From assembly GCF_026191675.1 (NCBI RefSeq), contig NZ_JAKRRY010000002.1, forward strand, positions 1 through 64,000: DNA of 64,000 nucleotides, read 5' to 3'. Each line of letters opens with the position of its first letter. Positions within the stretch are counted from its first letter, which is position 1. Source of the stretch: Vibrio qingdaonensis (lineage in GTDB: Bacteria > Pseudomonadota > Gammaproteobacteria > Enterobacterales > Vibrionaceae). The notes beneath the pieces were generated by a model. That model worked only from the letters and a program-made list of their open reading frames with translations, did not search any database and was not told the DNA's origin. A program made the translations under genes and the position numbers. Of the stretch, positions 54,009 through 62,972 are shown one piece after another.

Positions 54009-55764
54009 GATCTTTACTTAACGTCCAAAAGTTGAAAAAGTTATACCACTGTAGCGGCGCTAGCATAGCGTAATGCTCTAAGCGTGCCGCGTAACGTTGT
54101 ACTACGCTCTCCAATGCGGTTTGTCGTGTACTGCGTGGTAAGGCTATTTTGTCACTGAAGTGTTCAAAATAGACATTAAAATGGGGGGTGGCTTGGTTAT
54201 CATCGCGAAGACCAAACATGAGATAAACCGGCGCTTTGAGTACCGATGCCAACATAAATGGCCCTTGAGGAAATGGCGCGGGTTTATCGAGGAAATCAGC
54301 CCAAACACAACGCTGTTCTTTGCTGGTGGAAGTGCGATCTCCAACAATCACGACCCACTCTCCTTGCTCGATTTTTTGCTGCAATAGGATGGCGGTATCG
54401 GGGCCCATATGGCTGACCTGAATAAGGTTGAGTTCGGAGTTCGGATTGACGGCTTTCATCACGGCATTGAAGCGTTCGGCGTGTTCAGTAAATACCAGCG
54501 CGTTGATTTTAATATGGCTATAGCGACGACTGAGGGCTCGACACAGTTCTATATTACCAAGGTGTGAGCCCAGTAACAGCACGCCTTGCTTATTATCAAT
54601 AAGTGGTTGAAATTGCTCTTGGCCATGGATAGTCAGGTTGTCGAGCGAAAAGTCACCTTTCCATGCTGCGAGTTTGTCTAACATCGTATGCCCAAAAGAC
54701 AGCAAGTGCTGTTGGCTAGTGAGGTTATTTGGCAAAGTAAGGCCGCGACTGTCGGCATAGCTTGTTAATTGCTGTAGATACTGTTCAGACGCGTGACGAG
54801 CACGGTGATTTGTTAAATGATAGTAACCGGTCACAAGCGGTAAGATTAGATTAAACGCTCGCCGCCCTAAAAGCTTGTATATCCATAATAAGATATTGAT
54901 ACCCAATACGGTGCCGCGCTCTTTTTGTGTTGACCAGTGTGTGCTAGTCGTTGTTGGCATTGTCGGGTTGCCTTCACTGTGGGATGCGGTGACAACCGGT
55001 TCTGTTCGCCTAAAGTGACGGGCGATCAGTGTGGGTATTCGCGGAAGCATGCCGAAAAACAGTTTGGTGTGCATTTTGCTAATTTTGACGTTGTCCCAAA
55101 GCGCATCGAAGTGAGAAATGCCGCCTTCAGGGTACATAACACGGGTATCGACAAATTGGATGTCGCAGTCTTGCCAATACATACGAACCAAAATTTCAAT
55201 ATCGAAGTCCATTCGGCTGCCAACGCGAACCTTATCGAGTACGTGGACCGTTTGATCAACAGGATAAGCTCTAAAGCCGCACATGCTATCTTTGATATCG
55301 AACGACAGCGTTTCTACCCATACCCAAAAGTGAGTGACATATCGACCATATAGACGAGACTTTGGCACGCTGCTGTCGTAGACAGGTTTGCCTGAAATAA
55401 GCGCCGCCGGTTGGGCTTGGGAAGCCTCGATCAGTGAAGGTAGTGATTCAAGATCGTGTTGACCGTCTGAGTCAATTTGAATGGCGTGAGTAAAACCGAG
55501 AGCTTTTGCCTGACGAAGGCCCGCCATCACCGCACCGCCTTTACCTTGATTAGTGTCAAGTGTAATAAGAGACACATGTTGTTGCGTGGCGACCTGTGCC
55601 AATGCCGCTTTTGTTCGCTGATTGCTGCCATCATCAACCAGTAAAACAGGGTAACTAAACGCCGTCAGTGACCTAATGACGTCTGCAATAGTATCGCCAT
55701 GATTGAAGCAAGGGACAAGGAAGCAGGGGTTATAGTCGCGGTTTGCTGGTTTGCTATCACTCAT
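53992..55764 (-). CDS. apeJ: APE glycosyltransferase-acyltransferase fusion ApeJ
   Basis: This is a two-domain protein. The first part (about 10-240) is a GT2 dolichol-phosphate-mannose-synthase-like glycosyltransferase (NPCFLVPCFNHGDTI, VDDGSN, GGAVMAGLRQA, IQIDSDGQHD). The second (about 280-590) is an LPLAT acyltransferase of the HtrB/LpxL type (GVLLLGSHLGNIELCR, then VIVGDRTS and a long tail). It probably joins the polyene to a sugar and fatty acyl groups in the membrane-bound product. I use the ATG at 55764; an in-frame GTG at 55800 overlapping the apeI stop is an alternative start. Confidence 0.86.
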   Translation of the reverse strand: MSDSKPANRDYNPCFLVPCFNHGDTIADVIRSLTAFSYPVLLVDDGSNQRTKAALAQVATQQHVSLITLDTNQGKGGAVMAGLRQAKALGFTHAIQIDSDGQHDLESLPSLIEASQAQPAALISGKPVYDSSVPKSRLYGRYVTHFWVWVETLSFDIKDSMCGFRAYPVDQTVHVLDKVRVGSRMDFDIEILVRMYWQDCDIQFVDTRVMYPEGGISHFDALWDNVKISKMHTKLFFGMLPRIPTLIARHFRRTEPVVTASHSEGNPTMPTTTSTHWSTQKERGTVLGINILLWIYKLLGRRAFNLILPLVTGYYHLTNHRARHASEQYLQQLTSYADSRGLTLPNNLTSQQHLLSFGHTMLDKLAAWKGDFSLDNLTIHGQEQFQPLIDNKQGVLLLGSHLGNIELCRALSRRYSHIKINALVFTEHAERFNAVMKAVNPNSELNLIQVSHMGPDTAILLQQKIEQGEWVVIVGDRTSTSKEQRCVWADFLDKPAPFPQGPFMLASVLKAPVYLMFGLRDDNQATPHFNVYFEHFSDKIALPRSTRQTALESVVQRYAARLEHYAMLAPLQWYNFFNFWTLSKDHDEEH

Positions 55765-55792
55765 GCGGTCTACGAGCTCTCTTTTTTGCGTG

Positions 55793-56161
55793 TTAGTCAC
55801 AAGGTGTGCCTAGCTTCATTTTTCCAGAGGAGTGGACGGTGGTGTGTTCGTCCGATACTGAGCTGTATTTGAATACTAACTTTTGTGTGTCTTCATTCCA
55901 ATTCAGTGACAGTGTGATAATCGCATCAGGTAATATAGGTTCTTGAAACTTGATCACTTCCATTCCTTTAAATGCGCTTGGCACTTGAAGTAGCTCGACA
56001 GCGTAGTAAAGCGCCCAGTCTATTTGAGTCACGCCTGGTAACAAAGGGAAATGAGAAAAGTGACCACAAAAGTCAAGAATATCGGCGTCGACTTTCAGGC
56101 TTAATATCGCGCTAGGCGATTGTACATCAGATTGTAAAACGGTCGGTTTTCTTTTTGTCAT
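55793..56161 (-). CDS. apeI: APE hotdog dehydratase ApeI
   Basis: This small hotdog-fold protein of 122 residues resembles FabZ-like domains: FCGHFSHFPLLPGVTQIDWAL keeps the dehydratase His and the GV-Q signature. With ApeP it supplies the dehydration steps. It lies between apeH and apeJ in the same orientation. Confidence 0.85.
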   Translation of the reverse strand: MTKRKPTVLQSDVQSPSAILSLKVDADILDFCGHFSHFPLLPGVTQIDWALYYAVELLQVPSAFKGMEVIKFQEPILPDAIITLSLNWNEDTQKLVFKYSSVSDEHTTVHSSGKMKLGTPCD

Positions 56162-56216
56162 TGTCGTGTCGGCATCCGTCGCGTGAATGTAAAGGGTCTA
56201 GGCGCTCTGAAACAGG

Positions 56217-57614
56217 TTAATGCGTTTCGTTGAATAACGACGCTAGCTCTGAGACTTGTCGTTTCCCTTGGCTATTTAAAGGGATCTCTTGTATCACTCT
56301 AAAGCGACGTGGAATGGCAATAGGTTCTATCCATTGCCTTAGCTCAGAACGTAGCAGTAACCAAAATTTGCCTTTACCTAAGCGTTCAAGCTTGTCTTGC
56401 CCGGATTGTGACAAAACGATGGCGGCATTAAGGGACAATCGTTGTTCGTTCTGAGCAGAGAATACCGCACTTTCACAAATCCAGTCGAGCTGATCCAAGC
56501 GTTTTTCTATCTCGACTAAAGAAATTCGTTTTTCTTCGATCTTGATTATACGATCAGTGCGCCCCTTTAGTTCAAATCGCTCGGCGCTATGCAAGACACA
56601 GGCGTCAGCCGTTTGATACCAATTGTCAGGGTCGATATGTGGGGATTTTAATCGTAGACAACCTTCTTGATTTAGTTCGGCTTTGACGCCGGGAAAGAGT
56701 TGCCAGTGTTCACCTTCACGGTGCTGTTGCTTAAACGCAATCCCCCCGGTTTCGGTACTGCCGTAGACTTCCGTTGGCAGTTGCGAAAAGAGCGTACATG
56801 CATGTTGCGCCGTTGGATATGGCAAAGGTCCACCGGAAGAAAATAACGCACGATAGGGTGACATGGATGTTTGCGTTGAAAGCCGTTTAAGTAATGCTGG
56901 GCTACTAATTAAAACGCAGTCTTGGGACGCGTGGCTCATCACTTGTTCTGGATATTCAAGGTTTTGGCAGGCAAACGCTCGTCCGCTGCACAACGGCCAA
57001 AGCACTCGAAATAGTAACCCATAAATATGCTGATGGGAGACGGTACTTTCAATAACACTGTTTTTTAAATCCGCCCCCCAAACCGATTCTAAGATGGCGA
57101 TTTCGGTATTCAGAAGTTGCAGGGTTTTGGTAATTGCTTTTGGTGAGCCACTGGATCCTGAGGTAAATAACACCACTTCGATATGACTGAGTTCAAGAAC
57201 ATCAAAGGTCTTGATGGTATCGTGTTGGCTACCCACGTGAATGGGTTGACACGGATGACCCGCGAGCGGCTCAACGCCATCGTCGTGTAGTAATAGATCA
57301 AATTGGCAAGCAAGTTCAGCAAGGGCTGCCGGTTGGTAATTCCCTGGCAAAATCAGAGATTTTCCACTATGACAAATGGCGAGCAGCCCGACAGCAAAGC
57401 GATAGCTGTCTTGTGTGCATAGTGCAATGCGCTGAGCAGGAAACGTTGTAATCTGTTGCATTGTGGCGGTGACATCACTCAGCAGTTGTTGCCATGTCCA
57501 GTGATGCGTGCCATCAAATGCGACGACATGCTGTTGGCTACGCGCTGCATTAAGTAGGTGTGCAAGAGACTGACATCGATTTAAAGCGGTGTTCGCTTGA
57601 ATATGGGACGACAT
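56217..57614 (-). CDS. apeH: APE acyl-ACP/CoA ligase ApeH
   Basis: This 465-residue ANL-superfamily enzyme has the ATP-binding loop LFTSGSSGSPKAITK, the YGSTETGGIA adenylate block and the C-terminal SQGKRQ motif with the catalytic Lys. It activates the aryl acid starter (4-hydroxybenzoate in characterised APE systems, or 4-coumarate here) and loads it on the ACP. It lies 7 nt after apeG. Confidence 0.88.
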   Translation of the reverse strand: MSSHIQANTALNRCQSLAHLLNAARSQQHVVAFDGTHHWTWQQLLSDVTATMQQITTFPAQRIALCTQDSYRFAVGLLAICHSGKSLILPGNYQPAALAELACQFDLLLHDDGVEPLAGHPCQPIHVGSQHDTIKTFDVLELSHIEVVLFTSGSSGSPKAITKTLQLLNTEIAILESVWGADLKNSVIESTVSHQHIYGLLFRVLWPLCSGRAFACQNLEYPEQVMSHASQDCVLISSPALLKRLSTQTSMSPYRALFSSGGPLPYPTAQHACTLFSQLPTEVYGSTETGGIAFKQQHREGEHWQLFPGVKAELNQEGCLRLKSPHIDPDNWYQTADACVLHSAERFELKGRTDRIIKIEEKRISLVEIEKRLDQLDWICESAVFSAQNEQRLSLNAAIVLSQSGQDKLERLGKGKFWLLLRSELRQWIEPIAIPRRFRVIQEIPLNSQGKRQVSELASLFNETH

Positions 57615-57620
57615 AGTAGA

Positions 57621-58178
57621 TTAATCCTCGCGAACAAACTGTCTAATGATCCACTCGCCTGCAAATAAACAACCGGCAGCAAGGTAACTCAGTAAGCCGT
57701 TGTAAAGCGTCCAAACCTCAAGTGTTTGAAAGCAGGTATAAAAGGCGATACCAGCATTGATAGTGAAAAACCCGCACCACACCTTGGTGACATTACGAGT
57801 ATAGCGAATAGCGCTATCAGGCAGGGTGGGTTGCTGGAGACGAGCAAAACGTTCAATGATCGATTGTGGTTGAGTGAGGCTGAGTGCAAAAACGGTGAGC
57901 ATACAAAGGTTGACGACAACAGGGTAGAAGGTCAGCCATCCGTGCTGTTTGAATACAGCGCCAAGCACACTTAAAGTGATGCCGGTGAGGCCGCTTATCC
58001 ACGCGAGCTGCTTGAACTCTTTAAGCTTGGTATTATTGCTAGAGGCGATTCTTATCACAAAGACAGTGATAAGAATCATACTGATCGCTTGCAAACCAAA
58101 TTGCTCTGCGCCGAAGTAGACGGCAAAAGGGTACGCAAAAATAACGATTGCGGACAGGATGGTCAGCAATGGGCGCAT
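57621..58178 (-). CDS. apeG: APE cluster membrane protein ApeG (COG4648-like)
   Basis: This hydrophobic 185-residue protein has about five membrane helices and belongs to the COG4648-like proteins always found near APE ACP genes. The start overlaps the apeF stop by 1 nt. Its role is unknown; it may hold the enzyme complex at the membrane. Confidence 0.8.
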   Translation of the reverse strand: MRPLLTILSAIVIFAYPFAVYFGAEQFGLQAISMILITVFVIRIASSNNTKLKEFKQLAWISGLTGITLSVLGAVFKQHGWLTFYPVVVNLCMLTVFALSLTQPQSIIERFARLQQPTLPDSAIRYTRNVTKVWCGFFTINAGIAFYTCFQTLEVWTLYNGLLSYLAAGCLFAGEWIIRQFVRED

Positions 58179-58435
58179 TAGTTGTCTTTTAATAGCTCAG
58201 TGACAGAGACCACCACGTCATTGACGGTGCGAACGGCTTTGAATTCTTCAGGCTTAATTTTTTTGCCTGTCACTTTTTGTAGGTGTACCACCAGATCAAC
58301 CGCGTCAATACTGTCGAGATCGAGGTCTTGGTATAGGTGAGCGTCAGGCTGAATATCCGCTTCGTCAATCTCAAAGAGTTCAACGAGAGCCTGTTTTACT
58401 TGCTCAAATACTTGCTGTTGGTTTAATTCTGTCAT
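58178..58435 (-). CDS. apeF: APE acyl carrier protein ApeF
   Basis: This is an 85-residue acyl carrier protein with the phosphopantetheine site DLDSIDAVDL (Ser in DSI). It is acidic and helical as usual. One of the two carriers used in polyene assembly. Confidence 0.93.
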   Translation of the reverse strand: MTELNQQQVFEQVKQALVELFEIDEADIQPDAHLYQDLDLDSIDAVDLVVHLQKVTGKKIKPEEFKAVRTVNDVVVSVTELLKDN

Positions 58436-58451
58436 GATGATATCTGTTAAT

Positions 58452-58712
58452 TTAGTGGCTGGTCTGAGACGAAATATAGTTGGCTAGGTTTGCGACAGAC
58501 GCAAAGTGCTCTCGGGTATTTGTATCATCGGCGTCAATGACGATATTGAAGGTTTTCTTAATCGCCAAGCCAAGCTCTAATGCATCAATAGAGTCTAGCC
58601 CTAAGCCTTCGCCAAAGAGTGGAGCGTCAGTTTCGATATCGTCGACTGTGATGTCTTCTAGATTCAAGGCATCAATAATTAGTTGTTTAATCTGATTTTG
58701 TAGTGCTTCCAC
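58452..58712 (-). CDS. apeE: APE acyl carrier protein ApeE
   Basis: This is an 86-residue acyl carrier protein with the site GLDSIDALELG. It lies 16 nt before apeF and 6 nt after apeD. The two ACPs are only moderately alike, which fits separate roles for starter and extending chain. Confidence 0.93.
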   Translation of the reverse strand: MEALQNQIKQLIIDALNLEDITVDDIETDAPLFGEGLGLDSIDALELGLAIKKTFNIVIDADDTNTREHFASVANLANYISSQTSH

Positions 58713-58718
58713 AGGATC

Positions 58719-59510
58719 TTACTCATCGTTGTTCATTTTTGGGAAAATCGCTTCAGCCAAATAACGGTTCAGTTTTCTTGCGGCTAAAGTCGGGGAGTTC
58801 GTTTGCGCGATAAACGGCTCTACGTCAATCTTACCCTTTATTTCAATATGGAAAAAGGGTTTGATCTTTGGGACTTGGTACCACATTTTTTCTTTGGTTA
58901 AAAAACTGGGGCTTACTGAGATATGCACCACGCGTAAATCACGTCTTGTTCTAATGGCAATTTGCGCGGCGCCACGTTGTAATTTTGACTCAACACCAGG
59001 CGTGGTGCGTGTCCCTTCAGGAAATACCAGCAATACGTTTCCTTGGTCAAAACGCTGATCGCATATCGATATGACATCGTCAGGTGCTTCATTGGGAATA
59101 TAGCCTGCCGCTCGGACAATATGCTTCATAAAAGGATTGCGCCAAATCGCGCTTTTGACTAGGCAATCACATTGCTCGAGTTGCGAGGCAATTAACACAT
59201 AGTCAATAAGGCTTGGGTGGTTAGCGACAATTAAACAGTGACGATCTTGCTGGAGACGTTCTGCCCCTGTTATTTTGTAATCTATCGCGCCAGTATGTTT
59301 CATCAAACGGCAAAAAAGGTGGAATGAACGTTGGATTAGCGCTTGAACACGGTACTCCCTCACCGTTGGCTCAGAGGTAAGTCGAGCAATGATTGGAATG
59401 AGAACAAAGCTAAGAATGAGCCCACCGAAGCCAAATACACTAAAGCAAAATCCTGTGGCGAAGATACGCCAAACTTGATTTATTTTTAGATAGAGTGGTG
59501 TCAGTGCCAT
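58719..59510 (-). CDS. apeD: APE 1-acylglycerol-3-phosphate-type acyltransferase ApeD
   Basis: This 263-residue PlsC-type acyltransferase has an N-terminal membrane helix, the NHPSLIDY motif (the His/Asp pair of LPLAT enzymes: here NHPSLID replaces NHxxxxD) and VFPEGTRTTPG (motif III). It may add fatty acyl chains to the APE lipid anchor. Confidence 0.86.
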   Translation of the reverse strand: MALTPLYLKINQVWRIFATGFCFSVFGFGGLILSFVLIPIIARLTSEPTVREYRVQALIQRSFHLFCRLMKHTGAIDYKITGAERLQQDRHCLIVANHPSLIDYVLIASQLEQCDCLVKSAIWRNPFMKHIVRAAGYIPNEAPDDVISICDQRFDQGNVLLVFPEGTRTTPGVESKLQRGAAQIAIRTRRDLRVVHISVSPSFLTKEKMWYQVPKIKPFFHIEIKGKIDVEPFIAQTNSPTLAARKLNRYLAEAIFPKMNNDE

Positions 59511-59543
59511 GAGTCTTACGGGTCCTTGTTGCTATTGAAGTTG

Positions 59544-60239
59544 TTATAGCGGCTTTTTTTGTGCCGTTGTAGAAGTTAACCAATGCTGCAAAAAACATAA
59601 TGCTTGTGGCAAATCATTATGTGTATGGCTGGAACTTAACAGCGGAAATGCCAGTGAATCGCCATGAGTTAGCATCAGTCCTACGCTATAGCTACAAAAT
59701 TGCTTGTCTTCGTACTGCTGATAAATGTCGGGTACTGGTTCATCAAAATCAACCAATAGCACTCGGTGAGTTGGGTGTTCTTCTAGGTAGCTCCACGCCT
59801 CAATCATCGCACTGTGGAAGGTGTTGCTTGAAGCGGCGATGGAAGTCACGGGTATGGGTTGTTTCGTGGCGATGGTTGTCAACCCTGCCGCCGTGTTGTG
59901 CACTGATTGAGAAAATGCCATAGGAGAGGCGTCATCACCATTAATAATATCTTTTATGAGTTCAGAACTGCGCAGTAGCTCACCATGTCGGCTAGAAAAG
60001 ACAATATAATCGATAGACGGGTGCTCCATCAATTCGATGGCACACTGAACCGCCAGCTTGCTTAGTGAGCTCATTCTACGGCGCATCATGGCAGGAATTC
60101 GATCGACTTCTAGCACCCCTTCCACAGGCCACTGGCCAGTGTGGGACCAAGACAACCAGTCTGCATGGGTATGTAGACCTTTAGACTTAGCGCACCAAGT
60201 TTCGATATTAAAAGAAATTATAGGCAGTGGATGAGACAT
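59544..60239 (-). CDS. apeC: APE chain-length-factor-like ketosynthase partner ApeC
   Basis: This 231-residue protein is the short KS N-terminal-like type. The nucleophile position reads SIAASSNTFHSA, so the catalytic Cys is missing, as expected for the chain-length partner of ApeO. It is the first gene of the long minus-strand operon and starts 70 bp from the divergent apeA, so both promoters lie in that gap. Confidence 0.86.
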   Translation of the reverse strand: MSHPLPIISFNIETWCAKSKGLHTHADWLSWSHTGQWPVEGVLEVDRIPAMMRRRMSSLSKLAVQCAIELMEHPSIDYIVFSSRHGELLRSSELIKDIINGDDASPMAFSQSVHNTAAGLTTIATKQPIPVTSIAASSNTFHSAMIEAWSYLEEHPTHRVLLVDFDEPVPDIYQQYEDKQFCSYSVGLMLTHGDSLAFPLLSSSHTHNDLPQALCFLQHWLTSTTAQKKPL

Positions 60240-60309
60240 AAGATATTGATTTATTTGCAGGCGACTGGATAATCATATCGTTTTATAAACCAAAATGTAA
60301 GGAAATAAT

Positions 60310-60702
60310 ATGAAGGCATTTAAGTTCGCAATGGCATTTGTCATGACATTGATATTAGTAGGTTGTGGGCGAGTTCAGCCAGTATTGAATTTCGAAAATG
60401 AGCCCGTCGCATATGATTTAACGGCGGAGCAAGTCAAGTCAGTGATCACTAAAGCGGCTGAGAATCGTGGCTGGGTGGTGTCAGAAACCAAAGCAGGTGA
60501 GTTAAACGCGACCATTTTAGTTCGCAGCCATGAAGCTATAATAGACATTCCTTACACAAAAAAATATTATTCAATCACTTACGTTGATTCAAAAAATTTA
60601 AAAGCAGCAGATGGTGAAATTCATCGTAATTACAACCGCTGGATCAATAATTTGAATACTGATATAAGAAAGCAACTTGCCGCGACGGCAGCATCAAAAT
60701 AA
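60310..60702 (+). CDS. apeA: APE cluster lipoprotein ApeA
   Basis: This 130-residue protein has a lipoprotein signal ending LILVGC, then a small alpha/beta domain. It is the typical first plus-strand gene of APE clusters. TAAGGAAA precedes the ATG. Its role is unknown; probably outer-membrane. Confidence 0.8.
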   Translation: MKAFKFAMAFVMTLILVGCGRVQPVLNFENEPVAYDLTAEQVKSVITKAAENRGWVVSETKAGELNATILVRSHEAIIDIPYTKKYYSITYVDSKNLKAADGEIHRNYNRWINNLNTDIRKQLAATAASK

Positions 60703-60729
60703 TTAATTAGATAGTAATCGGGATTTTAC

Positions 60730-61800
60730 GTGTCAGAACAAAATATTGATCCATACAATGCGTTTGAAGCAAAGACGGCCGCTCAAGAACTGTCTTTTGC
60801 TCCGATTGTGTTTCAAGCCGCTCGTACCTTAAGAGATTTAGGTGTTTTAGCTGAACTTGATAAAGCGGGTGAGAAAGGGCTTTGTGCCGAAGATATTGCT
60901 CAAGCGACGGGTGTGTCTGAGTACGGGGTAAAAGTGCTGCTCGATATGGCGATCAGTGCGCATATTGTGTTGTGGAATAAACCCAACTACTCATTGGCGA
61001 ATATGGGGCACTTCTTACTCCATGATGGCATGACTCAAGCCAACATGGATTTTACCGCAGACGTTTGTTACGCCGCGATGATGCATTTAACTGAATCCAT
61101 CAAAGAAGGTAAACCTGCAGGGTTGAAAGAGTTAGGAGAGTGGGAAACCATTTATCAAGGCTTATCTCAATTACCTGAAAAAGCGAAAGAAAGCTGGTTT
61201 AAGTTTGACCATTTTTATTCTGATCGTTCGTTTCCGATATTGCTAAAAGAAGTGTTCAGCCTTGAACCTAAACACATCGTAGATATTGGTGGCAATACGG
61301 GCAAGTGGGCGTTGCAGTGTTGTGGTTACAATGATGATGTTGAAGTGACCATTGTTGATTTGCCGCAGCAGCTTAATGTGGCGATGAAAAATGTTGCTGA
61401 TAATGGCTTTGCTGATCGCGTTCATCCCTTCCCTGCTAACATGTTGGATAAATCTCAGGCATTACCTGCGCATGCTGATGTGTGGTGGATGAGTCAATTC
61501 TTAGATTGTTTTTCGCCGATGGAGATTCTGACCATTTTGAAAAACGTACGAGCTCAGCTTGCCCCTGGCTCGACGGTTTATATTTTAGAACTGTTTTGGG
61601 ATGCACAAAAATACGATGCCGCCTCATTTAGTCTAAACGCTACGTCATTGTATTTTACTTGCCTCGCTAACGGTAATAGCCGTTTCTACCGTAGTGAAGA
61701 TTTCTTAGAAATCGTTGAAGCTGCTGGACTTGAGGTAACAGAGCGTACCGATAACATAGGGCTGGGCCATACGCTATTGAAATTGAAAGCGTGTGATTAA
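60730..61800 (+). CDS. apeB: APE cluster SAM-dependent methyltransferase ApeB
   Basis: This 356-residue protein has an N-terminal dimerisation/winged-helix part (about 20-90) and a Rossmann SAM-binding core (IVDIGGNTGKWALQC near 183), of the acetylserotonin O-methyltransferase-like family. In V. fischeri-type APE it should supply the ring methyl group (3-methyl-4-hydroxyphenyl head). The start is a GTG or the ATG at 60730; GTGTCAGAACAAAAT reads MSEQN. A tandem repeat spans its stop. Confidence 0.87.
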   Translation: MSEQNIDPYNAFEAKTAAQELSFAPIVFQAARTLRDLGVLAELDKAGEKGLCAEDIAQATGVSEYGVKVLLDMAISAHIVLWNKPNYSLANMGHFLLHDGMTQANMDFTADVCYAAMMHLTESIKEGKPAGLKELGEWETIYQGLSQLPEKAKESWFKFDHFYSDRSFPILLKEVFSLEPKHIVDIGGNTGKWALQCCGYNDDVEVTIVDLPQQLNVAMKNVADNGFADRVHPFPANMLDKSQALPAHADVWWMSQFLDCFSPMEILTILKNVRAQLAPGSTVYILELFWDAQKYDAASFSLNATSLYFTCLANGNSRFYRSEDFLEIVEAAGLEVTERTDNIGLGHTLLKLKACD

Positions 61801-61845
61801 GTGTTTTGTGGTTAAGTTTTTGTGATTAAGTGTTTTTGATTAAGT
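61793..61845 (+). repeat. Imperfect 14-15 bp tandem repeat over the apeB stop codon
   Basis: Units GTGATTAAGTGTTTT (61793), GTGGTTAAGTTTTT (61808) and GTGATTAAGTGTTTT (61822), with a partial fourth. The first contains the apeB TAA (61798-61800). Confidence 0.85.
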
Positions 61846-61994
61846 ACTTACGAATCAGGATTGACATGTGGCGTGAAAGGTATGAATGATTTTTGATGCA
61901 TAACTGATTGGAGTAACGACGTTGCTTGGCGATACACTTTTGTGATGGACGAGAGTCCTGTCGAATTATCGTTATTATGAGTAAGGTCGATTAT

Positions 61995-62333
61995 ATGTCT
62001 AAAGTTATTTTTCGCGCAGCGTTAGTGCTTACTATTATCGTGAGTACGGGGTGTGTTACCCGCAAAATCCCTGTGGAACCTGGAGCAGAGAAAGTTCACG
62101 CAATCTCTGCTCTTACCCAACAAGGGATGAGTTGTGAGAAGGTCGATACCTTCAAGTTTGAAGATGGACACCCGAATAATTTTTATCAGTACATTAAGAA
62201 CACAACGTATATGTTGGGTGGCACACACTTTCAGATTGAAGACGTGATTAAAACCCGCAAAGGGCGACCTGTTGGTGCGCAGGTTACGGCGTATCACTGC
62301 CAATCAGTGGCTTCTAGCGCTAATCGCGGATAG
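61995..62333 (+). CDS. Small lipoprotein, DUF4156-like (copy 1)
   Basis: I start this at MSKVIFRAALV, giving 112 residues; upstream in-frame ATGs at 61977 and 61926 add unlikely residues. The lipoprotein signal ends IVSTGC, followed by VTRKIPV. The mature part contains MSCEKVDTFKFEDGHPNNFYQYIKNTTYML and ends in TAYHC, so three cysteines in total. It is a paralogue of the next gene. The resemblance to DUF4156 lipoproteins (E. coli YjeI type) is moderate and the function is unknown. Confidence 0.78.
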   Translation: MSKVIFRAALVLTIIVSTGCVTRKIPVEPGAEKVHAISALTQQGMSCEKVDTFKFEDGHPNNFYQYIKNTTYMLGGTHFQIEDVIKTRKGRPVGAQVTAYHCQSVASSANRG

Positions 62334-62348
62334 TGTGAGTACAAAAAT

Positions 62349-62379
62349 CGATATTGTGAATTCAATGTCGGCTTTTTTT
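62349..62379 (+). terminator. Terminator of lipoprotein copy 1
   Basis: CGATATTG (62349-62356) pairs with CAATGTCG (62363-62370) with one wobble, then GC and seven T. The CAATGTCGGCT arm is also in the terminator of copy 2. Confidence 0.85.
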
Positions 62380-62575
62380 ATTTAAGCAATTAGGCAGCTA
62401 AGCAACTAAACCAGTATCTACTGCTAACATGACGGAAATCTTAATCCCCAACGTTGGTTGTAAATTAGGTTGCGCATACATTCTATCGACTTTATCGATA
62501 GGCGCTATTTGGTTTTGAATACGGTAACGATTATAGTCGCGTCGAATTATGATTGTTATTGTCAGAGCCTAATAA

Positions 62576-62887
62576 ATGTTTAAAGTAGTTTGTACCACAC
62601 TGTTACTCCTCATCACTTTGATGACCACAGGCTGTGTGACGAGAAAAATTCCAGTAGACCCTGAAGCGACCAAAGTTCGAATGATGTCTGATTTCACCGA
62701 GAAACACATGCAGTGTGAAAAGATAGACACATTCGTGCTTGAAGACGGGCACCCGAATAATTTCTATCCGTACATTAAGAACACCACGTACATGTTGAGT
62801 GGCACTCATTTTAATGTGGATAAAGTGATTAAAACTCGTAACGAGCTTCCAGCCGGGGCACAAGTTTCGGTTTATCATTGTAAGTAA
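62576..62887 (+). CDS. Small lipoprotein, DUF4156-like (copy 2)
   Basis: This 103-residue paralogue of the previous gene has the lipoprotein signal LMTTGC, the identical VTRKIPV after it, MQCEKIDTF, DGHPNNFY and YIKNTTYML, and a VYHC end. The two copies arose by duplication; the signal peptides and the linker differ most. Each has its own terminator, so they are expressed separately. Confidence 0.78.
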   Translation: MFKVVCTTLLLLITLMTTGCVTRKIPVDPEATKVRMMSDFTEKHMQCEKIDTFVLEDGHPNNFYPYIKNTTYMLSGTHFNVDKVIKTRNELPAGAQVSVYHCK

Positions 62888-62921
62888 ATACCGTAAGAGT
62901 AAGCGCTCGCCTTTTATGTGA

Positions 62922-62957
62922 AAAGAGCCGACATTGTGTATGCAATGTCGGCTCTTT
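62922..62957. terminator. Strong terminator between lipoprotein copy 2 and the HAD gene
   Basis: A perfect 15-bp stem, AAAGAGCCGACATTG (62922-62936) with CAATGTCGGCTCTTT (62943-62957), with a 6-nt loop. It can serve both convergent genes. Confidence 0.9.
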
Positions 62958-62972
62958 GGTGAACATGGTTAA

